6,471 nucleotides of DNA from Thermococcus sp. (GCA_015522395.1 WAMH01000120.1:1-6471), one strand, 5' to 3'. Counted from the first letter of the stretch, positions 1-6,223 are shown. The notes: a model not told the origin generated them from the letters alone. Translations and numbers: made by a program.

Positions 1-1017
1 GCGGTGGCTTTCTCCGACGGAAAGGTCATATACCTCTTCCGCGACCCCGTTGGGATAAGACCGCTCTACTACTCCCCGGGCGGCTTCTTCGCGAGCGAGA
101 AAAAAGTCCTCTGGGCGATAGGGGAGGAGGCGATACCCGTAAAGCCGGGCGAACTGGTGAGGATTTCGAGGGAGGGGGTATCAGCCAAGAAAATCTTCCC
201 CCTTGAGGAACTGGGGAGGAAGCCCCTGACTGGGAAGCGCGCCGTTGATGCGGTGCTCAGAACTTTGAACTGCGCCGTCAGACACCGTGTCGGAGAGAAA
301 ACCGGCGTCCTGTTCTCCGGCGGTCTGGACAGCTCGCTGGTGGCGTTTTTGGCATCGGAGTACTCAGATGTTATCCTTTACACAGCCGGAGCCGAGGGGA
401 GTCCCGACCTTGAGTGGGCTAGGAAGGCCGCCGACAGGCTCGGACTCCCTCTGAGGGAGTACGTTTTCAACATCGACGACGTAAGGGATGCCGTTCCAAG
501 GGTGGTCTTCGCGATAGAGGAGCCGAATCCGATGAACCTCGCGATTGGGATTCCCCTCTACTTCGCCACCGGTAAGGCGAGGGAAGACGGGGTTAAGGTT
601 CTCCTCAGCGGGCAGGGGGCGGATGAGCTTTTCGGCGGCTACGCGAAGTACTTGGAGAGGCCAGAGCTTATGGAAAAAGACCTTAGAGAACTCGCCGAGA
701 GGAATCTAGCTAGAGACGACAAGATAGCCATGCTCAACTCGGTCGAGGGGCGCTTCCCGTTTTTGAGCCTCCCGGTTGTTTCTGCCGCGCTCAACATCCC
801 GCTGGAGCTTAAAATCGAGAACGGCGTGAGGAAGGCCGTCCTCAGAAAGGCCGCTGTGAAGGCAGGACTCCCCGAAGAGCTTGCCATGAGGGAGAAGAAG
901 GCGGCCCAGTACGGAAGCCACAGCCAGAAGCTCCTCGAAAAGCTCGCCAAGAGGGAAGGCTTGACCTTGCGCGAATACGCAAAGAGGGCCTTCAGAGAGG
1001 TCTTTAAACGGGACTAA
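1..1017 (+). CDS. asnB: Asparagine synthetase, glutamine-hydrolysing (AsnB type), 5'-truncated by window edge
   Basis: The frame is open to the first base, so the true start lies upstream and the N-terminal glutaminase catalytic residues are not visible. What remains is the end of the class II glutamine amidotransferase domain (DPVGIRPLYY and FASEKK near residues 14-34, counting from base 4), then the ATP-pyrophosphatase synthetase domain. Its PP-loop SGGLDSS lies at about 105-111, SGQGADELFGGY at 202-213, EGRFPFL at 248-254 and QYGS at 302-305. By family knowledge it converts aspartate, glutamine and ATP to asparagine, glutamate, AMP and pyrophosphate in the cytosol, with a beta-aspartyl-AMP intermediate. 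One oddity: the usual PFLD motif reads PFLS here. It ends in TAA, 142 bases before the next gene, with no sign of co-transcription. Family assignment is firm. Asparagine as the actual product is likely, but related amidotransferases with other acceptors cannot be excluded. Confidence 0.9.
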   Translation, partial: AVAFSDGKVIYLFRDPVGIRPLYYSPGGFFASEKKVLWAIGEEAIPVKPGELVRISREGVSAKKIFPLEELGRKPLTGKRAVDAVLRTLNCAVRHRVGEKTGVLFSGGLDSSLVAFLASEYSDVILYTAGAEGSPDLEWARKAADRLGLPLREYVFNIDDVRDAVPRVVFAIEEPNPMNLAIGIPLYFATGKAREDGVKVLLSGQGADELFGGYAKYLERPELMEKDLRELAERNLARDDKIAMLNSVEGRFPFLSLPVVSAALNIPLELKIENGVRKAVLRKAAVKAGLPEELAMREKKAAQYGSHSQKLLEKLAKREGLTLREYAKRAFREVFKRD

Positions 1018-1110
1018 ACCCTCCTGAACGTTGCTTAATGATGGGGGCATCGGAAGGCCGTTCACGGGTTTTCTCTCGCATTAAAGGCTAATGAAATGGA
1101 ACGGTTTCGT

Positions 1111-1127
1111 GAAAAAGGCTTAAATAA
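1111..1127 (+). promoter_or_regulatory. BRE/TATA promoter of the CWB2-like gene
   Basis: A purine-rich stretch GAAAAAGGC (1111-1119), a fair BRE, is followed by TTAAATAA (1120-1127), a good archaeal TATA box. Transcription should begin about 25 bases downstream, near 1149-1152. That almost coincides with the GGTGAG Shine-Dalgarno at 1149-1154 and gives a very short leader before the GTG at 1160. Position and composition support it; there is no experimental evidence. Confidence 0.65.
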
Positions 1128-1159
1128 ACGCGTTTCATAGTGAGGGGCGGTGAGAGAAA

Positions 1160-2386
1160 GTGCGAAGGGCGATGATTGCGGGTATCTTGGTGCTCATGAT
1201 GCTGACACCGGTTCTGAACTCGAAGCCCTACGTCGGGGCGACGGATTCGGGGCTGGTCATCCTCACGACGGACAACGAAGCCGATATGGCTGTTGCTTAC
1301 AGCGTTGGCTCCCTCCTAAACGCGCCGGTTATCGTCAGCCCGTGGGGAACCTACGATCCCAGGGTGAGCGCCGAAATCCTGAGTGCGGATCCGGAGAGGG
1401 TTATAATCATAGGCGGACCCGTGGCCGTTCCGGACGACTACACCGATGATCTCCAAGGCTTCGGGATCCCCTACGAGCGCTGGTATGGTGAGACGAGGTA
1501 CGAGACGAACCTGCAGGTGGTCGAGCATCTCAGGGAGGAGTTCCCGGGTGTCCTCAGCAACGTTGGGACGGTTGTCGTCATAAACGGACGTGATGCCCTG
1601 GCCCTCAAGAGCTACGCTGAGGGGGCAATGCTTGGAACCGAGGGGCGCTCACTCCTCGTCCTGACCGACTCGGGAAGGGTTGAGGAGACGATGAAGGCCC
1701 TGGGAGAGCTTGGGAAGGTCGAGAGGCTCGTTTACATCGGCACGTCCAAGAATGGAAAGCCGCTCTTTCCCCTGAACGAGGAGTGGCTGAGTGACTTTGC
1801 AAGGGGACGCTTTGGAAACTTGACCATCGAGATGAGGGCCGGAACGCCGGGACCGATAGAACTCGGGGAGTTCCTCAAGAAGGTGGGAAACAAAACCAGA
1901 GGAGCTCAGGCCCTCCTTGACGGCCTCCAGATTCCATCGGCCAGAGGGAAATTAAAGGCAGCTGAAGAACTCGAGATAATGGCCGAAAGGGCCTACGCTT
2001 CCGGTGACTACTACAGAGCCTATGAACTGGCCATGAAGGCCAACTGGGACGTGGACTTTGCCATAGCCAGGGCATACAGGGAGACTATGACCATTTACCA
2101 GGGTTCCGCTACCCTAATGCTCAGGAGAAAACTGGCCAAGCTGGAAACGATTGCAGAGTTTTTAAAGGGGGAGGGTTACAACGTCAGCGAGGTCGAGGAC
2201 CTCATTCAGCGGGCCCTCAATGCCCTCAACAAGGGAAACTATCAGATGGTCCTCAACGACCTGCTACCCCAGATAAGAAAGGATCTAGCCGTGAGGGCCC
2301 GTATGGGCCGGAAGGTAGCACACGGAAAGTACAACAGCCCCTCAAAAAGTCCTGGGGGAGAAAAGAGCCACGGGGGCAGGGGGTGA
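1160..2386 (+). CDS. Secreted protein with CWB2-like (cell wall-binding repeat 2) domain
   Basis: 408 residues from GTG; GGTGAG five bases upstream favours this start over the ATG at 1172. Residues 1-26 form a signal peptide: MRR, a hydrophobic core to about 18, then a possible cleavage after VGA. Residues 30-125 match the CWB2 pattern: a beta/alpha unit ending VIIIGGPVAVPDDY (81-94), then a WYGETRYETN segment (108-117). Residues 136-195 are a second, decayed unit ending VERLVYIGT. Residues 240-385 are predicted helical and resemble TPR-like pairs (AYASGDYYRAYELAMKA, 278-294). The tail (385-408) is basic and Gly/Ser-rich, with no membrane anchor. Sequons lie at N220, N244 and N341. CWB2 repeats anchor surface proteins in Gram-positive bacteria; archaea of this group have an S-layer and no peptidoglycan, so the ligand is unknown. 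An envelope role is inferred from the signal peptide and the adjacent glycosyltransferase. Confidence 0.8.
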   Translation: MRRAMIAGILVLMMLTPVLNSKPYVGATDSGLVILTTDNEADMAVAYSVGSLLNAPVIVSPWGTYDPRVSAEILSADPERVIIIGGPVAVPDDYTDDLQGFGIPYERWYGETRYETNLQVVEHLREEFPGVLSNVGTVVVINGRDALALKSYAEGAMLGTEGRSLLVLTDSGRVEETMKALGELGKVERLVYIGTSKNGKPLFPLNEEWLSDFARGRFGNLTIEMRAGTPGPIELGEFLKKVGNKTRGAQALLDGLQIPSARGKLKAAEELEIMAERAYASGDYYRAYELAMKANWDVDFAIARAYRETMTIYQGSATLMLRRKLAKLETIAEFLKGEGYNVSEVEDLIQRALNALNKGNYQMVLNDLLPQIRKDLAVRARMGRKVAHGKYNSPSKSPGGEKSHGGRG

Positions 2387-2396
2387 AGCCGTAACC

Positions 2397-2429
2397 CTTT
2401 TTAACGCCCCTCCTTATTTTCCCCGGTGA
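2397..2429 (+). promoter_or_regulatory. TATA box and Shine-Dalgarno of the glycosyltransferase gene
   Basis: CTTTTTAACG (2397-2406) reads as a TATA element, starting 10 bases after the previous stop codon. GGTGA (2425-2429) sits three bases before the ATG at 2433. The predicted transcription start falls at about 2424-2428, right at the ribosome-binding site. The T5 tract (2398-2402) could also serve as a weak terminator for the upstream gene. Confidence 0.5.
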
Positions 2430-2432
2430 AAA

Positions 2433-3464
2433 ATGAGGATTCTAATGGTCGGGCACTATCCACCGCATGGCGGGGGCGTTGCGAACCACTTAGACAACCT
2501 TGTGAGGGAGCTTAGAAAGCGCCACGAGGTCCACATCCTCACGTACGGGCCGATAAAGCCGAGGGACTTCGAAAAGGAGTTTGTTCACCAGGTCCACGTT
2601 CCGCCGGTTTACGGTCTCAGGGGGACGAGCTTCGCCTTCTCAGGCTCGAAGAAAATAGCCCGTCTTCACCGTGAATTCGAATTCGATCTTATACACGCCC
2701 ATTTTGTTGGCACGACCAGCTTCGCCGGCGTTCTGGCAAAGGAGAAAACCGGCCTCCCCCTCGTCCTCACCGCCCACGGGAGCGACCTCGAGCACACCGC
2801 AAAGCTGGCTTTGGGACGGTTCTACGTGAAGAAGAGCCTGAGTAAAGCGAACGCGGTCATTGCCGTCAGTCACTGGCTCGCGAAGAAGGCGATGTCTTTA
2901 GGGGCCGGTTCAGTGAGGGTAATCCCGAACGGCGTGAGGAAGTTAGGGGAGGTCCCCCCTGGAAAGGGGGATGCAGTGGCCTTCATCGGTGCCCTCAGGG
3001 ACTATAAGAGTCCGGAAACCTTTATCGAACTCGCGAGACACTTCCCCGAGAGGGAGTTTCTAATCGCCGGCGACGGTCCGCTCAGGAGGAGGCTTGAAAG
3101 GAACGCGCCTCCCAACGTTTGCTTCCTTGGGTACATGAAAGATGTGGGGAGCGTTCTCTCAAGGAGCGCCCTCCTGGTTCTCCCATCGAGGAGGGAAGGT
3201 TTTGGCCTTGTAGTTCTCGAGGCGAACTCCCTCGGCGTTCCAGCAGTGGGGAGGAGGGTGAGCGCAATACCCGAGCTTATAAGGGAATGCAAGAACGGAC
3301 TCACCTTCGAGGGCTTTGATGAACTTGTGAACGCGGTTGAAAGACTTTTAGAGCCAAAGACGAACAGAAAAGCCGGGAAAATCGGGAGGGAAGTGGCCTC
3401 TCGCTACTCCTGGAAAAGGGTCGCGGAGGAGGTTGAGGGAGTTTACCGCCATGTCCTAGGATAG
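2433..3464 (+). CDS. GT4-family glycosyltransferase (GT-B fold)
   Basis: 343 residues, a full-length retaining GT-B enzyme. The N-terminal acceptor domain begins MRILMVGHYPP with the glycine-rich loop HGGGVANH at 12-19 and LTAHGSDLE at 112-120. The linker has AVIAVSHW (141-148) and VIPNGV (163-168). The C-terminal nucleotide-sugar domain has VAFIGALRDYKSP (182-194), LIAGDGPL (210-217) and FLGY (231-234). The family's E-x7-E signature is EGFGLVVLE at 255-263, and both glutamates are present. There is no signal peptide or clear membrane helix, so it should act in the cytosol or at the inner membrane face, moving a sugar from an activated donor to a lipid, protein or polysaccharide acceptor. Donor and acceptor cannot be read from sequence. 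ATG at 2433 has a good GGTGA just upstream. It follows a probably glycosylated secreted protein, but has its own promoter and no sugar-biosynthesis cluster around it. Confidence 0.88.
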   Translation: MRILMVGHYPPHGGGVANHLDNLVRELRKRHEVHILTYGPIKPRDFEKEFVHQVHVPPVYGLRGTSFAFSGSKKIARLHREFEFDLIHAHFVGTTSFAGVLAKEKTGLPLVLTAHGSDLEHTAKLALGRFYVKKSLSKANAVIAVSHWLAKKAMSLGAGSVRVIPNGVRKLGEVPPGKGDAVAFIGALRDYKSPETFIELARHFPEREFLIAGDGPLRRRLERNAPPNVCFLGYMKDVGSVLSRSALLVLPSRREGFGLVVLEANSLGVPAVGRRVSAIPELIRECKNGLTFEGFDELVNAVERLLEPKTNRKAGKIGREVASRYSWKRVAEEVEGVYRHVLG

Positions 3465-3499
3465 CTTTTTAACCGCTTTTCAGAGCCATCCCCGGTGAG
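3465..3499 (+). promoter_or_regulatory. TATA box and Shine-Dalgarno of the sua5 gene
   Basis: CTTTTTAACC (3465-3474) begins immediately after the TAG of the glycosyltransferase gene. GGTGAG (3494-3499) lies three bases before the ATG at 3503. This layout nearly copies the promoter at 2397-2429, including the shared CCCCGGTGA block. T5 (3466-3470) and T4 (3477-3480) tracts may also help to end upstream transcripts. Confidence 0.5.
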
Positions 3500-3502
3500 A
3501 GC

Positions 3503-4522
3503 ATGACGGTAGTAATCAACATGCGCGACGGGTTGGACGAGAGGAAGATAAGGATAGCCGCGAGGTTCATACTCGAAGGAAAGCTCGTGGCCTTTCCGAC
3601 GGAGACGGTTTACGGCCTCGGGGCAGATGCCCTCAATGCTTCGGCCGTAAAGAGAATATTTGAGGCGAAGGGAAGGCCCGCCGACAATCCGCTCATCATC
3701 CACATAGCCGACTTCAACGACCTGAAGAGGCTCGTGAGGGAAATCCCGGAGGAGGCGAGACTTTTAGCGGAGAAGTTCTGGCCGGGGCCTCTCACGCTCG
3801 TCCTTCCGAGGAGTGAAGAGGTTCCCGACGTCACCACAGGTGGCTTAGACACGGTCGCCGTCAGGATGCCCGCTCACCCGATAGCGCTCTCCCTCATAAG
3901 GGCCAGTACACCGGTGGCGGCTCCGTCGGCCAACATAAGCGGAAGGCCGAGTCCCACCCTCGCGGAGCACGTCATAGATGACTTCTATGGCAGAATCGAG
4001 GCCATAATAGACGGCGGCGAGACGAAGGTGGGCGTCGAGTCAACCGTTATCGACCTGACCTCCGAAAGGCCAGCCCTCCTCCGGCCTGGCGGCCTTCCCC
4101 TCGAGGAGATAGAGAACGTTATTGGCGAGGTGGAGATACATCCGGCCTTAAGGGGGAAACTCGTGGACATCGCGAGGGCACCGGGGATGAAGTACAGGCA
4201 CTACTCCCCAAACGCTCAAGTTATAGTCGTTGAGGGGCCGAGGGAACGCGTCAGGGCAAAGATACGGGAGCTTGTGAAGGAATACCGCTCGGAGGGGCTT
4301 CGCGTGGGGGTCATGGCGACCGAGGAGACTGAGGCAGACGAGTTTTTCCATCTCGGAAAGACCGCGGAGGAAGTGGCCAGGAACATCTTTAAGGCGCTCA
4401 GGGAGCTTGACAGGCGTGGAGTTGACGTTATAATCGCCGAGGGGATCGAGGAGAAAGGCCTTGGACTCGCGGTTATGAACAGACTCAGAAAGGCAGCGGG
4501 GTACAGGATAGTCAGGGCATAG
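3503..4522 (+). CDS. sua5: L-threonylcarbamoyladenylate synthase, long Sua5 form
   Basis: 339 residues. It makes threonylcarbamoyl-AMP from threonine, bicarbonate and ATP; the KEOPS complex (Kae1, Bud32, Cgi121, Pcc1) then uses it to form t6A at position 37 of ANN-decoding tRNAs. The YrdC/TsaC catalytic domain spans about 12-208, with FPTETVYGLG (31-40), KGRPADNPL (56-64), WPGPLTLVLP (93-102), APSANISGRPSPT (140-152) and GVESTVIDL (177-185). The linker APGMKYRHYSP (226-236), which in characterised Sua5 proteins closes over the active site, leads to the C-terminal Sua5 domain (about 238-339) with GLGLAVMNRLRKAA (319-332). All expected motifs are intact and the length fits the two-domain form rather than the short bacterial TsaC. 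ATG 3503 has GGTGAG three bases upstream. The cytosolic housekeeping role has no evident tie to the neighbours. Confidence 0.95.
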   Translation: MTVVINMRDGLDERKIRIAARFILEGKLVAFPTETVYGLGADALNASAVKRIFEAKGRPADNPLIIHIADFNDLKRLVREIPEEARLLAEKFWPGPLTLVLPRSEEVPDVTTGGLDTVAVRMPAHPIALSLIRASTPVAAPSANISGRPSPTLAEHVIDDFYGRIEAIIDGGETKVGVESTVIDLTSERPALLRPGGLPLEEIENVIGEVEIHPALRGKLVDIARAPGMKYRHYSPNAQVIVVEGPRERVRAKIRELVKEYRSEGLRVGVMATEETEADEFFHLGKTAEEVARNIFKALRELDRRGVDVIIAEGIEEKGLGLAVMNRLRKAAGYRIVRA

Positions 4523-4529
4523 ACAACGC

Positions 4530-4584
4530 TTAAATATCCCTACGCCAATGGGAATCAGGCACAGCGGTATAAAGGGAGGGGTGA
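4530..4584 (+). promoter_or_regulatory. TATA box and strong Shine-Dalgarno of the TPR-like gene
   Basis: GCTTAAATATCC, with core TTAAATAT at 4530-4537, starts eight bases after the sua5 stop and predicts a transcription start near 4555-4562, so the leader is about 25-35 bases. GGGAGGGGTGA (4574-4584) is an unusually long Shine-Dalgarno match that fixes TTG 4589 as the start. A second TATA-like stretch, GGTATAAAGG at 4566-4575, lies too close to the start to drive this gene. Confidence 0.6.
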
Positions 4585-4588
4585 CGGA

Positions 4589-5761
4589 TTGCCGGGCATC
4601 GGTATTGAAGGGCCAGAGGAACTCGAAGAGCGCGCGATTAGGAGTCTGAACGAGGGGAGCGTTAAGGAAGGTCTCAAGCTCATGCTCCGCGCGGCCAAAG
4701 GGTACGAAGAGAGGGGGGAGAAAGCCGATGCGGCTAGGCTTTACAAGTACCTCGGTTACATCCTCCTGGAAAAGACGGGAGACGTTTCAAAGGCCCGGCC
4801 CTCCCTTCTAAAGGGTGCTTACCTCTACTTGGATCTGATAGATCGAGAGCTGTCCCGACCCGACGTGGACTTGGACTCCCTCGACGATTACTGCTTCAAC
4901 GTTCTCGAGGTATTTGCAAGGCTGGGCGACGAGAAGAACCTGAGAAAGTACGCGGAGGAATTCGCGGCCATATACGAGGACCTCGGAAACTCCTACAAGG
5001 ATAACAACGACGTTGAAATGGCCATACGGGCATACGAGTCGGCCTACCGCTACTACCGCATCATCGATGACGCCGATTCCTACCGCAGGGTCTCGGAAGC
5101 CCTGATAACCCTCTACGGACAGGTTGCAGAGGCCAAGCTCGAGAGGGGGGACGTTCTGGGGGCCGCGAGGGCATTCTACCGCCTTGCATACTTCATTCTG
5201 GCCATCTTCGGCTACGACATCCACTTTATGGAAATGATGGACACAGCCGCAAAGAACTTTGAGAAGGCCAGCAAGCTGGCTTACTCCAACGGTGACCTGG
5301 ACGGAACAACGGGTGCCCTGGTCCAGGCCCAGTACGCCTACCTTCTGGCGAAGAACTTCAACAGGGCCAAGCTGATAGGCCTGAACACCGCCAGAATGCT
5401 CCACCAGGTTGTGAGTGCCTACCGCTCACAGGGGGACGACGAAAAAACAGCCCTCAAACTGCTTGAGCTTGCCGAGGCACTCGTGGGTATAGGAAAGACC
5501 AGTGAGGGGCTTGAAGCCTACAAAAGCGCCCTGGAGTACAAGAGCAACCTCAAAATGAGAACCAGAATACGACTGGCGTTCCTCAAGAAGCACGCCGCAG
5601 AGAATGGCTCCAAGGAGGTCCTCTCCGATGTGGAAACCATGGAGTATTATCTCGGCAAGGGTAGGGATGCAAAGGCCTTAGAACTGGCAGAGAAGGCTAT
5701 GGAAAGGGAAAACCTGAGGGATATACTGGAAAAAATACACGAAGCGGAGGGCGTTTACTGA
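4589..5761 (+). CDS. TPR-like helical repeat protein of unknown function
   Basis: 390 residues, almost entirely alpha-helical, with no signal peptide or membrane segment, so cytosolic. Start TTG 4589 is chosen because a strong GGAGGGGTGA ends four bases before it and no in-frame ATG or GTG lies near. Helix-pair repeats of TPR/SNAP style recur throughout: around 26-60, 140-160 (DVEMAIRAYESAYRYYR), 176-205 (ERGDVLGAARAFYRLAYFI), 221-255, 286-316 and 353-371 (GKGRDAKALELAEKAMER). The spacing is irregular, so these are divergent TPRs rather than a canonical array. Such folds usually act as protein-protein scaffolds. No catalytic motif is seen and the partner is unknown. It has its own promoter downstream of sua5 and is convergent with the SecB-like gene, the two stop codons touching. 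I do not recognise a named family. Confidence 0.85.
   Translation: MPGIGIEGPEELEERAIRSLNEGSVKEGLKLMLRAAKGYEERGEKADAARLYKYLGYILLEKTGDVSKARPSLLKGAYLYLDLIDRELSRPDVDLDSLDDYCFNVLEVFARLGDEKNLRKYAEEFAAIYEDLGNSYKDNNDVEMAIRAYESAYRYYRIIDDADSYRRVSEALITLYGQVAEAKLERGDVLGAARAFYRLAYFILAIFGYDIHFMEMMDTAAKNFEKASKLAYSNGDLDGTTGALVQAQYAYLLAKNFNRAKLIGLNTARMLHQVVSAYRSQGDDEKTALKLLELAEALVGIGKTSEGLEAYKSALEYKSNLKMRTRIRLAFLKKHAAENGSKEVLSDVETMEYYLGKGRDAKALELAEKAMERENLRDILEKIHEAEGVY
5730..5735 (-). terminator. Candidate T-tract terminator of the SecB-like gene
   Basis: Read on the minus strand, six consecutive T residues begin 27 bases beyond the TGA of the SecB-like gene (5762-5764), inside the 3' end of the convergent TPR gene. 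Archaeal RNA polymerase terminates at U-rich tracts without needing a hairpin. A single T6 run is only suggestive, and the run is also explained by coding sequence on the plus strand. Confidence 0.3.
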
Positions 5762-6184
5762 TCACTCCGTCTTCAGCTCAACCCTCGGGACGGGGATGTG
5801 GTATGGCAGGCGCATCTCCTTCGCCAGAACCATGAGCATGGGTGAGACCTCAGTTGTTATGAAGTTGACTATCTCGGCGAACGTGACTGGGTCGATCTTC
5901 TTCTCATCCTCCCAGAGGTTGAGTATCTCGTCTATCCTGTCCTTCTGAGGTGGCAGGTAGAGCAGTGCGCCCTCAACACCGGCCCGGGCTATCCTGGGAT
6001 CGTATTCAACCTCGTACCTGAAGAGTATCTCAACACCGTTCATTTTACCAGTTGGAGTTCGTATCTCCCCTAGACGCATCTCGTTGACCCTCGGGGAAAG
6101 CCTGACCTGTATCTGTCCTCCTGGTATGGTAGTTGATGCCTTCTCCATCTCGACCTTGGTTATGTTGAATCCAAGCACCGGCAT
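5762..6184 (-). CDS. Conserved archaeal SecB-like small protein
   Basis: 140 residues with no signal peptide or membrane helix. The ATG (6184-6182) follows GGTGA with six bases between. The first half is beta-rich: LGFNITKVEMEK (4-15), IQVRLSPRVNEMRLG (25-39), VEILFRYEVEYDPRIARAGVEGALLYL (51-77). The second half is helical: RIDEILNLWEDEKKID (83-98) and FAEIVNFITTEVSPMLMVLAKEMRLP (102-127), ending in the proline-rich IPVPRV (130-135). This order (antiparallel strands, a W-containing helix, then a long helix ending LP.xIPxPR) matches my recollection of a widespread archaeal family related to the SecB export chaperone fold, sometimes labelled SecB-like. Function is not established; holding unfolded or nascent proteins is a family-level guess. 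It is convergent with the TPR gene with no gap, and divergent from the nucleotidyltransferase across 67 bases. Confidence 0.8.
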   Translation of the reverse strand: MPVLGFNITKVEMEKASTTIPGGQIQVRLSPRVNEMRLGEIRTPTGKMNGVEILFRYEVEYDPRIARAGVEGALLYLPPQKDRIDEILNLWEDEKKIDPVTFAEIVNFITTEVSPMLMVLAKEMRLPYHIPVPRVELKTE

Positions 6185-6215
6185 CTCATTTCACCGTAGC
6201 TGGATAAAGCGCAAC

Positions 6216-6223
6216 GTATAAAA
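6216..6223 (-). promoter_or_regulatory. TATA box of the SecB-like gene, possibly shared with the divergent gene
   Basis: On the minus strand this reads TTTTATAC, with its centre about 36 bases before the ATG at 6184. The predicted transcription start is near 6194, just at the GGTGA (6195-6191 on the minus strand). On the plus strand the same bases read GTATAAAA and would put a start near 6245-6248, suiting the divergent nucleotidyltransferase. No strong BRE is seen on either side, so direction is undecided from sequence. Confidence 0.5.

Noticed and set aside
1035..1043. Possible C box (AATGATGG) of a C/D guide RNA in the 1018-1159 gap
   Set aside because: It matches RTGATGA imperfectly and no CTGA D box follows at a suitable distance; C'/D' boxes are also missing.
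706..1065. 119-codon minus-strand frame overlapping the asparagine synthetase gene and the following gap
   Set aside because: No recognisable domain or promoter; it mirrors conserved AsnB coding sequence.
1025..1072. Weak inverted repeat TGAACG/CGTTCA followed by TTTT as a terminator of the asparagine synthetase gene
   Set aside because: The six-base stem has a 28-base loop and the T run is only four long; too weak to call.
1038..1091. Small frame beginning ATGATG in the gap after the asparagine synthetase gene
   Set aside because: Only 17 codons, no Shine-Dalgarno and no sequence character of a protein.
2673..2684. 12-base perfect palindrome GAATTCGAATTC inside the glycosyltransferase gene
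   Set aside because: Explained by the coding of the residues EFEF; no sign of an operator or repeat element.
4566..4575. TATA-like GGTATAAAGG directly upstream of the TPR-like gene
   Set aside because: It would start transcription at or past the TTG 4589 start codon, and the better box at 4530-4537 is correctly placed.
4808..5404. 198-codon open frame on the minus strand opposite the TPR-like gene
   Set aside because: Composition (Val/Gly/Leu/Cys-rich, no motif) and lack of a ribosome-binding site mark it as a shadow of the plus-strand gene, whose helical repeats are clearly real.
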